64,000 bases of DNA from positions 1-64,000 of the forward strand of contig JAWKWT010000007.1 of the NCBI GenBank assembly GCA_041397365.1. The letters run 5' to 3'. Below are positions 55,729 to 64,000 of the stretch, in pieces (within the stretch, counting starts at the first letter, position 1; each line of letters opens with the position of its first letter). Source of the stretch: P52-10 sp041397365 (GTDB taxonomy: Bacteria; Pseudomonadota; Alphaproteobacteria; Rhizobiales; Xanthobacteraceae). The notes under the pieces are model-generated. The model ran no database searches. It saw only the letters and a program-made list of their open reading frames with translations, and was not told the origin of the DNA. A program made the position numbers and the translations under genes.

Positions 55729-57516
55729 ATGCCGAGCTATAAAGCCCCCATCGAGGACGTGAATTTTCTCCTCAACGAGGTTTTCCATATCGACAATTAC
55801 AACAACCTTCCCGGCTTCAGCGATGCGCCGGCGGATGTCCGCGAGGCGATCCTGAGCGAAGCCGCGAAATTCGCCGAGGAGGTGACGCAGCCGCTCAACC
55901 ATTCCGGCGATCTCGAAGGCTGCACGCGCCATGACGACGGGCGCGTCACCACGCCGGCCGGATTCAAGGACGCCTACAAGCAGTTCGCCGAAGGCGGCTG
56001 GCTCGGCCTCGTCGCGCCGCAGGAGTTCGGCGGGCAGGGGCTGCCGGTGACGCTGTCGCAGGCGGTCGGCGAGTTCTTCATCTCCTCCAATATGGCGTTC
56101 TCGATGTATTCGGGCCTGACGCAGGGCGCGATGGCGGCGCTCCTGGTCCACGGCACCGACGATCAGAAGAAAACGTACATCCCGAAAATGGTGACCGGCG
56201 AATGGGGCGGCACCATGAACCTGACCGAGCCGCATTGCGGCACCGATCTCGGTCTGTTGCGCACCAAGGCGGTGAAGCAGGCGGACGGCAGCTACAAGAT
56301 CACCGGCACCAAAATTTTCATCTCCGGCGGCGACCAGGATCTCACCGACAACATCGTGCATCTGGTGATTGCGCGGATCGAGGGAGCGCCGGCGGGCACG
56401 CGTGGCATCTCGCTGTTCGTCGTGCCGAAAATTCTGGTGAAGGCGGACGGATCGCTCGGCGAGCGCAACGGCGTGTCCTGCGGCTCGATCGAGCACAAGA
56501 TGGGCATTCACGGCAATTCGACCTGTGTGATGAACTACGACAACGCCACCGGCTGGCTGGTCGGCGAGGAGAACAAGGGTCTCAACGCGATGTTCGTGAT
56601 GATGAACGAGGCGCGGCTCGGCGTCGGCGTTCAGGGCCTCGCGCAATCCGAGGTCGCCTATCAGAACGCGGTGGCTTACGCGAAGGAGCGCATTCAGGGC
56701 CGCGCGCTGACCGGCGCGAAGGAGAAGGACAAGGCCGCCGATCCGATCATCGTCCATCCGGACGTGCGCCGCACGCTGATGACGATCAAGGCGTTCAACG
56801 AGGCCGCGCGCGCCTTCGTCGTCTGGACCTCACTGAAAAGCGATGTCGCGCATCGCTCCGGCGATGAGAAGGAGCGGCAGGCCGCGGACGATCACATGGG
56901 GCTGATGACGCCGGTGCTGAAGGGCGTGCTCACCGATGTCGGCTTTGCGAATGCGGTGCAGGCGCAGCAGATGTTCGGCGGACATGGCTACATCGTCGAA
57001 AACGGCATGGAGCAGTTCGTGCGCGATGCGCGCATCGCCATGATCTATGAAGGCGCGAACGGCATTCAGGCACTCGACCTCGTCGGACGCAAGCTCGGGC
57101 GCGACGGCGGCCGCGCGATCGGCGCGTTCTTCGCCGAGGTCGGCGCGTTCGCCAAGGAGAATGCCGGCAATGAGGCGATGAAGCCCTATGTCGCGCCGCT
57201 GTCCGCCGCGCTCCAGCATCTTCAGCAGGCGACGATGTGGCTGATGCAGAACGCGATGCAGAAGCCCGACAATGCAGGTGCCGCCTCGACCGATTACATG
57301 CACCTCTTTGGCCTGGTCGTGCTCGGCTATATGTGGGCACGGATGGCCAAGGCGGCGAATGAGGCGCTCGCCGGCGGCGGCACCGAGCGGCACAGGACCA
57401 AGCTCGTGACCGGAAAATTCTTCATGGAGCGCATGCTGCCGGAAACCGCCACGCGTCTCGCCCGCATCCAGGCCGGATCGGACACGACCATGGCGCTGGC
57501 GGCGGAGGCGTTCTGA
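55729..57516 (+). CDS. Acyl-CoA dehydrogenase, long form
   Basis: A 595-residue FAD-dependent acyl-CoA dehydrogenase with the extra C-terminal domain seen in FadE-type and aryl-CoA dehydrogenases. Domains in order: N-terminal helices (NHSGDLEGCTRHDDG), GTMNLTEPHCGTDLGLLRT, the beta domain with TKIFISGGDQDLTDN, and the helical domain with QQMFGGHGYIVENGMEQ and IYEGANGIQALDLVG, which holds the likely catalytic Glu. It oxidises acyl-CoA to trans-2-enoyl-CoA. The start was set at the ATG at 55729. A second acyl-CoA dehydrogenase follows after 110 bases. Confidence 0.93.
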   Translation: MPSYKAPIEDVNFLLNEVFHIDNYNNLPGFSDAPADVREAILSEAAKFAEEVTQPLNHSGDLEGCTRHDDGRVTTPAGFKDAYKQFAEGGWLGLVAPQEFGGQGLPVTLSQAVGEFFISSNMAFSMYSGLTQGAMAALLVHGTDDQKKTYIPKMVTGEWGGTMNLTEPHCGTDLGLLRTKAVKQADGSYKITGTKIFISGGDQDLTDNIVHLVIARIEGAPAGTRGISLFVVPKILVKADGSLGERNGVSCGSIEHKMGIHGNSTCVMNYDNATGWLVGEENKGLNAMFVMMNEARLGVGVQGLAQSEVAYQNAVAYAKERIQGRALTGAKEKDKAADPIIVHPDVRRTLMTIKAFNEAARAFVVWTSLKSDVAHRSGDEKERQAADDHMGLMTPVLKGVLTDVGFANAVQAQQMFGGHGYIVENGMEQFVRDARIAMIYEGANGIQALDLVGRKLGRDGGRAIGAFFAEVGAFAKENAGNEAMKPYVAPLSAALQHLQQATMWLMQNAMQKPDNAGAASTDYMHLFGLVVLGYMWARMAKAANEALAGGGTERHRTKLVTGKFFMERMLPETATRLARIQAGSDTTMALAAEAF

Positions 57517-57562
57517 CGAATATAATACGGCCGCCGTGACACGTCGAAGCGACACGGGCTAT

Positions 57563-57586
57563 GGGTCCCTGCTTTCGCAGGGGCGA
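57563..57586. repeat. Short copy of the GTCCCCGC-type hairpin repeat
   Basis: GGGTCCCTGCTTTCGCAGGGGCGAC contains a stem CCCTGC (57567-57572) with GCAGGG (57577-57582) and loop TTTC. It resembles the first hairpin of the element at 38305 in inverse orientation and fills the gap between the two acyl-CoA dehydrogenase genes. Confidence 0.6.
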
Positions 57587-57626
57587 CTGGACTGAATATC
57601 GCAAGAAAAGCGCAAGGAAACGCATC

Positions 57627-58783
57627 ATGGAAGCCCTGTCCGTTCCGCCGCCGTCCTGGATGACCGAGGATTTGACCCTGCTGCGCGAGCAGGCGCGAAA
57701 ATTCCTCGCCAGCGAACTCGTGCCGCATATCGACGCCTGGCACGAGAAGGGCATCATGGACCGTTCGGCCTGGAACAAGCTCGGCGAGGCGGGGCTGCTC
57801 TGCGCCGGCATTCCGGAGGAATATGGCGGGGCGGGCGGCAGCTTCGCGCATGAGACGATCATCAACCACGAATTCGCGCTGGCGGGCCTCGATTCGATCG
57901 GCGCGCCGCTACATTCGGGCATCGTCGCGCCCTACATCCTGAATTACGGCACCGAGGAGCAGAAGAAGAAGTGGCTGCCGCGGCTCGCCACCGGCGAGCT
58001 GGTCGGCGCGATCGCCATGAGCGAGCCCGGCGCGGGCTCGGACCTGCAATCGGTCCGTACCACCGCGGCCAAGAGCGGCAACGGCTATGTGCTGAACGGC
58101 TCCAAGACCTTCATCACCAACGGCCAGCACGCCAATCTCATCATCGTCGTGGCGAAGACCGATCCAACGCAAGGCGCCAAGGGCACCTCGCTGATCGTGG
58201 TCGAGACCGACGACACGCCGGGCTTCCGCCGCGGCCGCAAGCTGAAGAAGCTCGGCATGGACTGGGCCGACACCTCCGAACTGTTCTTCGACGACGCCAA
58301 GGTGCCGGCGGAGGCGCTGCTCGGCACGCAGGAAGGGCAGGGCTTCTTCCAGTTGATGCGCGACCTGCCGCAGGAACGCATGATCGTCGCGACGTCGGCG
58401 ATCGGCATGGTCGAGCGCGCGCTGACGCTGACGATCGACTATGTGAAAGAGCGCAAGGCGTTCGGCAAGGCGATCATGGAGTACCAGAACACGCAGTTCG
58501 AGCTAGCGGAGTGCAAGACCGAGGCGACCATCGGCGCGTTTTCCACGATCACTGCATCGAGAGGCACCTGAAGAAGGAGCTGGATACGACCACCGCCTCG
58601 ATGGCGAAATACTGGATGAGCGATCTCCAGAACAAGGTGGTGGATCGTTGCCTGCAATTGTTCGGCGGCTATGGCTTCATGGACGAATATCCGATCTCGC
58701 GCATGTATCGCGACGCGCGCGTGCAGCGGATCTATGCCGGCACCAACGAGATCATGAAGGTCGTGATCGCAAGAAGCCTGTGA
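57627..58783 (+). pseudogene. Acyl-CoA dehydrogenase, one frameshift
   Basis: A second acyl-CoA dehydrogenase of standard size. The ATG at 57627 follows AAGGAAACG. Conserved parts are AGIPEEYGGAGG, AIAMSEPGAGSDLQSV, NGSKTFITNGQHANL, the final CLQLFGGYGFMDEYP and IYAGTNEIMK, with the catalytic Glu in NEIM. Near 58537 the frame changes after ECKTEATIG and the correct sequence RVFHDHCIERHLKKEL continues in the next frame. One missing base explains the shift; with it the protein is 385 residues. It probably works with the preceding enzyme in the same transcript. Confidence 0.87.
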
Positions 58784-58804
58784 TGCTCTCACGCCTTCTT
58801 GGCT

Positions 58805-59425
58805 TCAGACGTCGATGAAAGCTCCCAGCTCCGCATAGCGCCTGCCGCCGATGCGCACGAGCGGCGAGTATTTTCTCGGGTCGATCTTGTAGTCGGAGAT
58901 GATCTCGTCGCGGACATGCGCGACGACGACCTTGCCGATGACGAGACTGTTGCGCCCGAATGCCTGCACCGAGTGCAGTTGGCATTCGAACTGGACCATG
59001 CACTCCGCGATGCGCGGCGTTTTGACGATGGAAGACGGTAGCAGCGTCAGGCCGGCTTCGTCGGCCTCGCTGACATCGGGAGGATAGGTTTCCGAACATT
59101 GCTGGACCTTTTGGGCCAGCGCGGCGGAGGCGAGATTGATAACATATTCACCGTCGCGGCGGATATTGACCAGCGTGTCCTTGAAACGTGTATCCGCCGC
59201 CGCCGCGCCGTCACTGCCGACGGAAAAGGCGACGTAACCGTCCGCGGACGATACGATCATGAAATTGCTGAACGGTGCGACATTGGTTTTGCCGACGGCA
59301 TTCAACGAAGCCACCACCGCGACCGGGCGCGGGATGACGCTGCCCATGATGAGCTTGTATCCGTCCATGTGCGGGAGCGACGCAAAGTCGTAGCTCTCGA
59401 ATGAAGGACTGGCGGATTGCGTCAT
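58805..59425 (-). CDS. Flavin reductase-like (FMN-binding split barrel) protein
   Basis: A 206-residue protein of the flavin reductase family. Landmarks: MGSVIPRPVAVVASLN, APFSNFMIVSSADG, FKDTLVNIRRDGEYVIN, and FECQLHSVQAFGRNSLVIG near the C-terminus. These proteins bind FMN and either reduce flavin for a partner oxygenase or act on their own. The start is the ATG at 59425 (MTQSASP); a GTG nine codons upstream is also in frame. It lies leftward of the GST gene, 109 bases away, and both may be one transcript. Confidence 0.86.
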   Translation of the reverse strand: MTQSASPSFESYDFASLPHMDGYKLIMGSVIPRPVAVVASLNAVGKTNVAPFSNFMIVSSADGYVAFSVGSDGAAAADTRFKDTLVNIRRDGEYVINLASAALAQKVQQCSETYPPDVSEADEAGLTLLPSSIVKTPRIAECMVQFECQLHSVQAFGRNSLVIGKVVVAHVRDEIISDYKIDPRKYSPLVRIGGRRYAELGAFIDV

Positions 59426-59534
59426 GACGGGCTCTTTCGTTTGTGTGAACACCGCTCGCGGATATGCGAGCGGTGCCTGTCGGGAATGATGATCGAAGGA
59501 ACGCCGGGCGCCGGCCGCGACGTCCCGACCGGCC

Positions 59535-60149
59535 TTATGCTGCCTTGATGAGACCTTCCGCGAGCATCGCCTCCCTGACCTTCGGGCGCGCGCCGACGCG
59601 GTCGAAATACGCTTTCAGGTTCGGATATTGCGCGAGGTCGAACTTCATCGCGATCGCCCACCGCAGGATCGTGAACAGATAGCCGTCGGCGACGGTGAAC
59701 TGGCTGCCCATCAGGTAGTCCTTGCCGGCGAGCTGGCCGTCGATATAGGCGAAGGTCTTGCCGAGACGGTCGCGATAGATCGCCTTCGCCTCGTCCGGCA
59801 TGGTCGGATTGAACAGCGGGCTGAAGGATTTGTGCAGCTCGCTGGTGATGAGGTTGAGCCACTCCTGGAGCTTGTAGCGCTCGATCGTGCCGTTGGCGGG
59901 GGCGAGCTTCTTGTCCGGCGCCTGGTCGGCGATGTACTGCACGATCGCCGGACCCTCGGTGAGCGTGCCGCCGCCGTCGAGGCCGAGCACAGGCACCTGG
60001 CCCTTGGGGTTCACGGCGAGATAGTCGTCGCCGCTTTCGGTCTTTTTCGCGCGCAGATCGACCTTGACGAGATCGGCGGACAGGCCGGCTTCGGCGAGCG
60101 CGATATGCGGCGACAGCGAACATGCGCCGGGCGAATAATAGAGCTTCAT
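59535..60149 (-). CDS. Glutathione S-transferase, beta class
   Basis: A 204-residue beta-class GST that conjugates glutathione to electrophiles or reduces mixed disulfides. It begins MKLYYSPGACSLSPHIAL with Cys10, the catalytic residue of the class; VNPKGQVPVLGLDGG and TEGPAIVQYIADQAP complete the glutathione site, and the C-terminal helical domain includes LMGSQFTVADGYLFTIL. The gene is divergent from the marR-type regulator, and a perfect 20-base palindrome lies between them at 60201-60220, which suggests control by that regulator. Confidence 0.94.
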   Translation of the reverse strand: MKLYYSPGACSLSPHIALAEAGLSADLVKVDLRAKKTESGDDYLAVNPKGQVPVLGLDGGGTLTEGPAIVQYIADQAPDKKLAPANGTIERYKLQEWLNLITSELHKSFSPLFNPTMPDEAKAIYRDRLGKTFAYIDGQLAGKDYLMGSQFTVADGYLFTILRWAIAMKFDLAQYPNLKAYFDRVGARPKVREAMLAEGLIKAA

Positions 60150-60200
60150 GGCGTTTCTCTCCTGAACTGGATCAACAGCTTGCGCATCTGCGGCGCAGCA

Positions 60201-60220
60201 TTATATGCAACTGCATATAA
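60201..60220. promoter_or_regulatory. Candidate MarR operator, perfect 9-bp inverted repeat
   Basis: TTATATGCA (60201-60209) and TGCATATAA (60212-60220) form a perfect inverted repeat with 2 bases between. It lies 52 bases before the GST start and 85 before the MarR start, in their shared divergent promoter region. Divergent target gene and operator is a typical MarR arrangement. Confidence 0.65.
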
Positions 60221-60304
60221 CTGGCGGGCCACCGGCATTTGTCAAGGTTGATGCATCTGCATCGAACAGGCTATACCGTTCCGCATATGAATGCGAGCCG
60301 TCAT

Positions 60305-60814
60305 ATGAAACGCAAACCTTCCGCCGAGGCGACTGCTGCCTGGATACGCCTCGTGCGCATCCAGAGCCGCGTGCTCGGCGCGGTGGAGCAGGACCTGAAG
60401 AAGGCCGGTTTTCCGCCTCTGTCCTGGTATGACGCGCTGCTGGAACTGTCGCGCGCCGAGATGGGGGCGTTGCGCCCGGTCGAACTCGAAAAGCAGATGC
60501 TGCTGCCGCAATATGGTCTGTCGCGGCTGATCGACCGGCTGGTGGCGAACGGGCTTGTGCTGCGCAAGGTCTGCGAGGTCGACAAGCGCGGTCTCGTCGT
60601 CGAGATCACGGAGAAGGGGCGCGAATTGCAACGGAAAATGTGGACGGCCTATTCGGCCGCGATCGAGCGGCATGTCGGCTCGAAGATCTGCGACACCGAC
60701 GCTGCGAAACTGTCCGCGCTGCTCGACCGGCTCGGCGCGTCCTGCGACGAGGCGTCGTCCGGACCTGCCTCATCCGATGCCGCGTCTTCGCCGGCGTCGG
60801 CGAAACCTGCGTGA
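60305..60814 (+). CDS. MarR-family transcriptional regulator
   Basis: A regulator of about 169 residues with the MarR winged helix: AWIRLVRIQSRVLGAVEQDL, LPQYGLSRLIDRLVANGLV (recognition helix) and KVCEVDKRGLVVEITEKGRE (wing), plus a Ser/Ala-rich tail. Candidate starts are ATGs at 60287 and 60305; none has a clear ribosome site, and the later one fits the usual N-terminal length. It is divergent from a glutathione S-transferase gene and probably represses that gene and itself until an electrophile or phenolic ligand binds. Confidence 0.88.
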   Translation: MKRKPSAEATAAWIRLVRIQSRVLGAVEQDLKKAGFPPLSWYDALLELSRAEMGALRPVELEKQMLLPQYGLSRLIDRLVANGLVLRKVCEVDKRGLVVEITEKGRELQRKMWTAYSAAIERHVGSKICDTDAAKLSALLDRLGASCDEASSGPASSDAASSPASAKPA

Positions 60815-60918
60815 TCCTGCACATGACCGCAGCCGGACGCAACGCATCCCGCCGCCGCGCGCTTGGGAGTTGCCCAATCGTGGGTGGCGTCTATAACGGC
60901 ACCCCGCTTTGTCAGTTC

Positions 60919-60966
60919 GGGCATGATCCTGTCCGAAATCTGCGCTCCGTCTCTCGGGATCATGCC
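60919..60966. repeat. Palindromic repeat, GAGCATGATC family, diverged copy
   Basis: GGGCATGATC on the left and GATCATGCC on the right with CCGAAATCTGCGCTCCGTCTC between. It is more diverged than the other copies. It lies 17 bases before the gshA start and can form a hairpin in the leader of that transcript. Confidence 0.6.
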
Positions 60967-60982
60967 TCCGGCCGGGTTTTTC

Positions 60983-62353
60983 ATGGCGCGTGACCAGATC
61001 GATATGACGCCATTGACCTCGCGCGACGAACTCGTCGCGTGGATCGCGGCGGGCGAGAAGCCGAAGGATCAATTCCGCATCGGCACCGAACACGAGAAGA
61101 CGCCGTTCCGCCTCGCCGGCCATTCGCCCGTGCCCTATGAGGGCGCGGACGGCATCGGCGCGTTGCTGACCGGCATGCAGAAGCTGCTCGGCTCGGAGCC
61201 GATCCTCGATCGCGGCAACATCATCGGCCTGTTCGACGATGTCGGCGGCGGCGCGATCTCGCTAGAGCCTGGCGGCCAGGTCGAATTGTCGGGCGCGCCG
61301 CTCGAAACCGTGCATCAGACGCGAGAGGAATTGCTGGCGCATCTGGCGCATGTGCGCGAGATCGCGACGCCGCTCGGCATCGGCTTTCTCGGGCTCGGCA
61401 TGACGCCATCCTGGTCGCGCGCGCAGATCCCGGTGATGCCGAAGGGCCGCTACAAGATCATGACGAACTACATGCCGAAGGTCGGCACGCTCGGCCTCGA
61501 CATGATGTACCGGACCTGCACGGTGCAGACCAATCTCGACTTCTCCTCGGAAGCCGACATGGTGAAGAAGCTGCGCGTCAGCCTCGCCTTGCAGCCGGTC
61601 GGCACGGCGCTGTTCGCCAATTCGCCCTTCACCGAAGGCAAGCCGAACGGCTTCCTGTCGTTCCGCTCGGAAATCTGGCGCGACACCGACAATGCGCGCG
61701 CCGGCATGCTGCCCTTCGCCTTCGAGGACGGCATGGGCTATGAGCGCTATGTCGACTATGCGCTCGACGTGCCGATGTATTTCATCAAACGCGGCGACGA
61801 TTACATCGATGTCGCGGGTTCCTCGTTCCGCGATCTGTTCGCCGGAAAACACCCGGCGGTGCCGGGCGAGCGCGCGACGCTCTCGGACTGGGCCAATCAC
61901 ATCTCGACGATTTTCCCTGAAGTGCGGCTGAAGCGCTATCTGGAGATGCGCGGCTCCGACAGCGGGCCGTGGGAGCGGCTGCCGGCGCTGCCGGCGCTGT
62001 GGGTCGGGCTGCTGTATGACGATGCGAGCCTGGACGCCGCATGGCAGATGGTGAAGGGCTGGACGGCCGAGCAGCGCCAGAAACTCCGCGACGACGTGCC
62101 CCGCCTGGGGCTGAAGGCGCGCATCGGCAACCGTACGCTGCTGGATGTTTCGCGCGACTGCCTCGCGCTGGCGCGTCAGGGACTGAAGCGCCGCAACCGG
62201 CTGGACCGGGACGGCCGCGACGAATCCTGGCATCTTGAGCCGATCGAGCAGATCGCCGCCGACGCGCAGACGCCGGCCGAACAAATGCTCGTGAAGTATC
62301 ACGGCGTCTGGGGCGGCTCGGTCGATCCGGTGTATCGGGAATACGTATTCTAG
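60983..62353 (+). CDS. gshA: Glutamate--cysteine ligase, plant/alphaproteobacterial type
   Basis: A 456-residue ATP-dependent ligase for the first step of glutathione synthesis. It belongs to the GCS2 group related to plant enzymes: RIGTEHEKTPFRLAGHSPV, ISLEPGGQVELSGAPLETVH (substrate and Mg site), TVQTNLDFSSEADMVKKLR, MRGSDSGPWERLPALPALWV and a C-terminus with MLVKYHGVWGGS. The start was set at the ATG at 60983 (MARDQIDMTPL) because upstream frame codons come from the palindromic repeat. Nearby GST genes use its product. Confidence 0.94.
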   Translation: MARDQIDMTPLTSRDELVAWIAAGEKPKDQFRIGTEHEKTPFRLAGHSPVPYEGADGIGALLTGMQKLLGSEPILDRGNIIGLFDDVGGGAISLEPGGQVELSGAPLETVHQTREELLAHLAHVREIATPLGIGFLGLGMTPSWSRAQIPVMPKGRYKIMTNYMPKVGTLGLDMMYRTCTVQTNLDFSSEADMVKKLRVSLALQPVGTALFANSPFTEGKPNGFLSFRSEIWRDTDNARAGMLPFAFEDGMGYERYVDYALDVPMYFIKRGDDYIDVAGSSFRDLFAGKHPAVPGERATLSDWANHISTIFPEVRLKRYLEMRGSDSGPWERLPALPALWVGLLYDDASLDAAWQMVKGWTAEQRQKLRDDVPRLGLKARIGNRTLLDVSRDCLALARQGLKRRNRLDRDGRDESWHLEPIEQIAADAQTPAEQMLVKYHGVWGGSVDPVYREYVF

Positions 62354-62469
62354 CCCAACGGCCTGTGCAGCCTTCGCGCCTGTTCATCATCGGTACAGGT
62401 GCGTGGCGGTCTGATGGCGATGTCCCGCCGGCTTTCGTCCTGCCGCGCCTTCACCGTTGGAAATGCCGT

Positions 62470-63018
62470 ATGATCCGGCTCTGTTGCGCCGTCCTCGCCG
62501 TCCTTCTGTCGCTGACATCGGTGTCCGGACCAGCCTTTGCCCAGGCCAATTTCGACCGGCCGGGCGCGGACTATCAGAAACTTGCCGTGCCTTCCGGCGA
62601 TCCCGCCGCCTGCGCCCTGATCTGCGAGCGCGACCGCCGCTGCCGCGCCTGGTCGTTCAGCTATCCGCGCGAGGGCGACGGTACCGACAAGGCAGCCTGC
62701 TATCTCAAGAACGCGGTGCCGCCGCGGGTGGCGAGCACGACCAGCGTGTCCGGCGTGCGCGGCGCGGGCGTGGTCGAGCGGCGCACCAGATCGTTCGAAA
62801 CCTCGATCGACCGATTCGGCGGCGATTACCGCAGCTTCGCGCTGGGCGTCGACGCCCAAGGGGAGGCATGCCGCGCGGCTTGTGAAAACGATTCGCACTG
62901 TCGCGCCTGGACCTATGCGCGGCCAGGCTACGCCAGCCGCGGCGGGCGCTGCTTCCTGAAAAACGAGATCACGCCGCCCCGCCGCCGCCCCGGTCTGGTG
63001 TCCGGCGTGGTGCGGTAG
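62470..63018 (+). CDS. Secreted protein with two PAN/Apple-like domains
   Basis: A 182-residue exported protein with a signal peptide (LCCAVLAVLLSLTSVSGPAFA) and two tandem cysteine-rich modules. Each starts with a DR-x-G-x-DY element (FDRPGADYQKL, IDRFGGDYRSF), then a CxxxC pair (ACALICERDRRCRAWSF and ACRAACENDSHCRAWTY) and a later Cys before LKN. This is the PAN/Apple pattern, with disulfide-bonded pairs, used for binding proteins or glycans. Function unknown. The ATG at 62470 was chosen for the signal peptide; 35 codons upstream are open but not protein-like. Confidence 0.83.
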   Translation: MIRLCCAVLAVLLSLTSVSGPAFAQANFDRPGADYQKLAVPSGDPAACALICERDRRCRAWSFSYPREGDGTDKAACYLKNAVPPRVASTTSVSGVRGAGVVERRTRSFETSIDRFGGDYRSFALGVDAQGEACRAACENDSHCRAWTYARPGYASRGGRCFLKNEITPPRRRPGLVSGVVR

Positions 63019-63066
63019 GCCTGTTTCAACTGCGTTGAATCAGACTCGTTGCTTATCTTTTCGCTT

Positions 63067-63115
63067 GAGCATGATCTTTCCCGAAAACCGGTTCCCACTT
63101 TTCGGGATCGTGCTC
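63067..63115. repeat. Palindromic intergenic repeat, GAGCATGATC family, copy 5
   Basis: GAGCATGATC at 63067 and GATCGTGCTC ending at 63115 enclose CCGAAAACCGGTTCCCACTTTTCGG, nearly the consensus of the family in this window. Its right end supplies the first base of the tldD stop codon complement (63115-63117). Upstream bases from about 63024 may belong to an extended version. Confidence 0.78.
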
Positions 63116-64000
63116 TAGCCCGTGCCGCCGACGGTGATGCGATCCATCCGCAGCGTCGGCTGGCCGACGCCGACCGGAACGCCCTGGCCCTGCTTGCCGC
63201 AGGTGCCGATGCCGGTGTCGAGCGCGAGATCGTTGCCGATCATGCTGATGCGGTGCAGGTCGGTCGGGCCGTTGCCGATCAGCATCGCGCCCTTCAGCGG
63301 CGCGCCGACCTTGCCGTTCTCGATGCGGTAGGCTTCCGTGCACTGGAAGACGTATTTGCCCGAGGTCGTGTCGACCTGCCCGCCGCCGAAATTGACCGCG
63401 TAAATGCCGTTCTTCACCGAGGCGAGAATCTCTTCCGGCGCGTGGCCGCCCGCCAGCATATAGGTGTTGGTCATGCGCGGCATCGGCACATGCGCGTAGC
63501 TCTCGCGGCGGCCGTTGCCGGTCGGCTTCATGTTCATCAGCCGTGCGTTCTGCCGATCCTGCATGTAGCCGGTGAGGATGCCGTCCTCGATCAGCACCGT
63601 GCGGTTGGTCGGCGTGCCCTCGTCGTCGATCGACAGCGAGCCGCGCCGGTTCTGGATGGTGCCGTCGTCGACCACGGTCACGCCCTTGGCGGCGACCTGC
63701 TGGCCCATCAGCCCGGCGAAGGCGGAGGTCTTCTTGCGGTTGTAGTCGCCTTCGAGGCCATGGCCCACCGCTTCATGCAGCATCACGCCGGGCCAGCCGG
63801 AGCCGAGCACGACATCCATTTCGCCGGCCGGCGCGGGCACCGAATCGAGATTGACGATCGCCTGCCGCAAGGCGGTATCGGCGGCGTGCCGCCAAGCCTT
63901 GGTTTCGATGAAGCGCTGAAAACCCTCGCGGCCGCCATAGCCATGGCTGCCCGCCTCCTGCCGGTCGCCGGAGCCGGCGATGACCGAGACGTTGACGCGC
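63115..64000 (-). CDS. tldD: Metalloprotease TldD, C-terminal part (partial)
   Basis: 295 codons of TldD, a zinc protease that works with TldE/PmbA to cleave unfolded peptides and mature microcins. The zinc motif HEAVGHGLE is at about residues 84-92 of the visible part; further landmarks are GSLSIDDEGTPTNRTVLIED, MKPTGNGRRESYAHVPMPRM, TNTYMLAGGHAPEEI and GTCGKQGQGVPVGVGQPTLR near the end. The N-terminal third lies beyond the right edge. The stop at 63115-63117 is formed at the edge of a palindromic repeat. Confidence 0.95.
   Translation of the reverse strand, partial: RVNVSVIAGSGDRQEAGSHGYGGREGFQRFIETKAWRHAADTALRQAIVNLDSVPAPAGEMDVVLGSGWPGVMLHEAVGHGLEGDYNRKKTSAFAGLMGQQVAAKGVTVVDDGTIQNRRGSLSIDDEGTPTNRTVLIEDGILTGYMQDRQNARLMNMKPTGNGRRESYAHVPMPRMTNTYMLAGGHAPEEILASVKNGIYAVNFGGGQVDTTSGKYVFQCTEAYRIENGKVGAPLKGAMLIGNGPTDLHRISMIGNDLALDTGIGTCGKQGQGVPVGVGQPTLRMDRITVGGTG

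Overview
The window looks like chromosomal DNA of an alphaproteobacterium of the order Hyphomicrobiales (Rhizobiales), close to Bradyrhizobium, Afipia, Rhodopseudomonas or Pseudolabrys. This is inferred from the high GC content, a class I lysyl-tRNA synthetase, plant-type glutamate-cysteine ligase, a PodJ-like SEL1 protein, many orphan Bug-family solute receptors, and palindromic GAGCATGATC repeats at gene ends. No rRNA, complete insertion sequence, CRISPR array or prophage was seen.

Layout. 1-6.3 kb: YbaK-family deacylase (cut by the window edge), Ogt, then a leftward catabolic run (SDR, frameshifted quinone oxidoreductase, metallo-beta-lactamase hydrolase, FAH-family hydrolase, GST) and a rightward SDR. 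6.4-9.8 kb: an initiator tRNA followed by a decayed stretch with gene remnants, a DMT exporter, and a scar joining the ends of two unrelated genes. 9.9-31 kb: accessory catabolic region with five Bug receptors lacking TctA/TctB membrane partners, two CoA-transferase/crotonase modules, a partly decayed arsenic operon, a peptide/opine-type ABC importer and an omega-transaminase. 31-41 kb: small membrane or secreted proteins, SCO1, a membrane glycosyltransferase, an amino-acid binding protein, lysyl-tRNA synthetase, an S24 repressor, DUF952 and pyrD. 40.8-49.7 kb: MATE exporter, a small membrane protein and the four-gene LHR-Core DNA repair cluster (ligase, MBL exonuclease, helicase, PdeM phosphoesterase) with a TPR-methyltransferase embedded in it. 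49.7-64 kb: TIGR02186/TauE pair, PodJ-like protein, PadR and MarR regulators near fatty-acid and glutathione genes, gshA, a PAN-domain protein and the 3' part of tldD.

How the genes work together. Bug receptors plus CaiB/BaiF CoA-transferases and crotonases suggest uptake of organic acids, their activation as CoA thioesters, then beta-oxidation-like steps. The ars genes would reduce and export arsenic under an ArsR with a C-terminal cysteine site. The 42.6-49.7 kb cluster is a DNA-damage repair unit.

Caution on sequence quality. At least ten genes carry a frameshift or in-frame stop. Those outside 41-43.7 kb mostly look like one missing base in an otherwise well conserved gene. Between about 41.06 and 43.65 kb the reading frame breaks very often in three consecutive genes and is clean on both sides. 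Sequencing or assembly error is therefore at least as likely as real decay for many of the genes called pseudogenes here.
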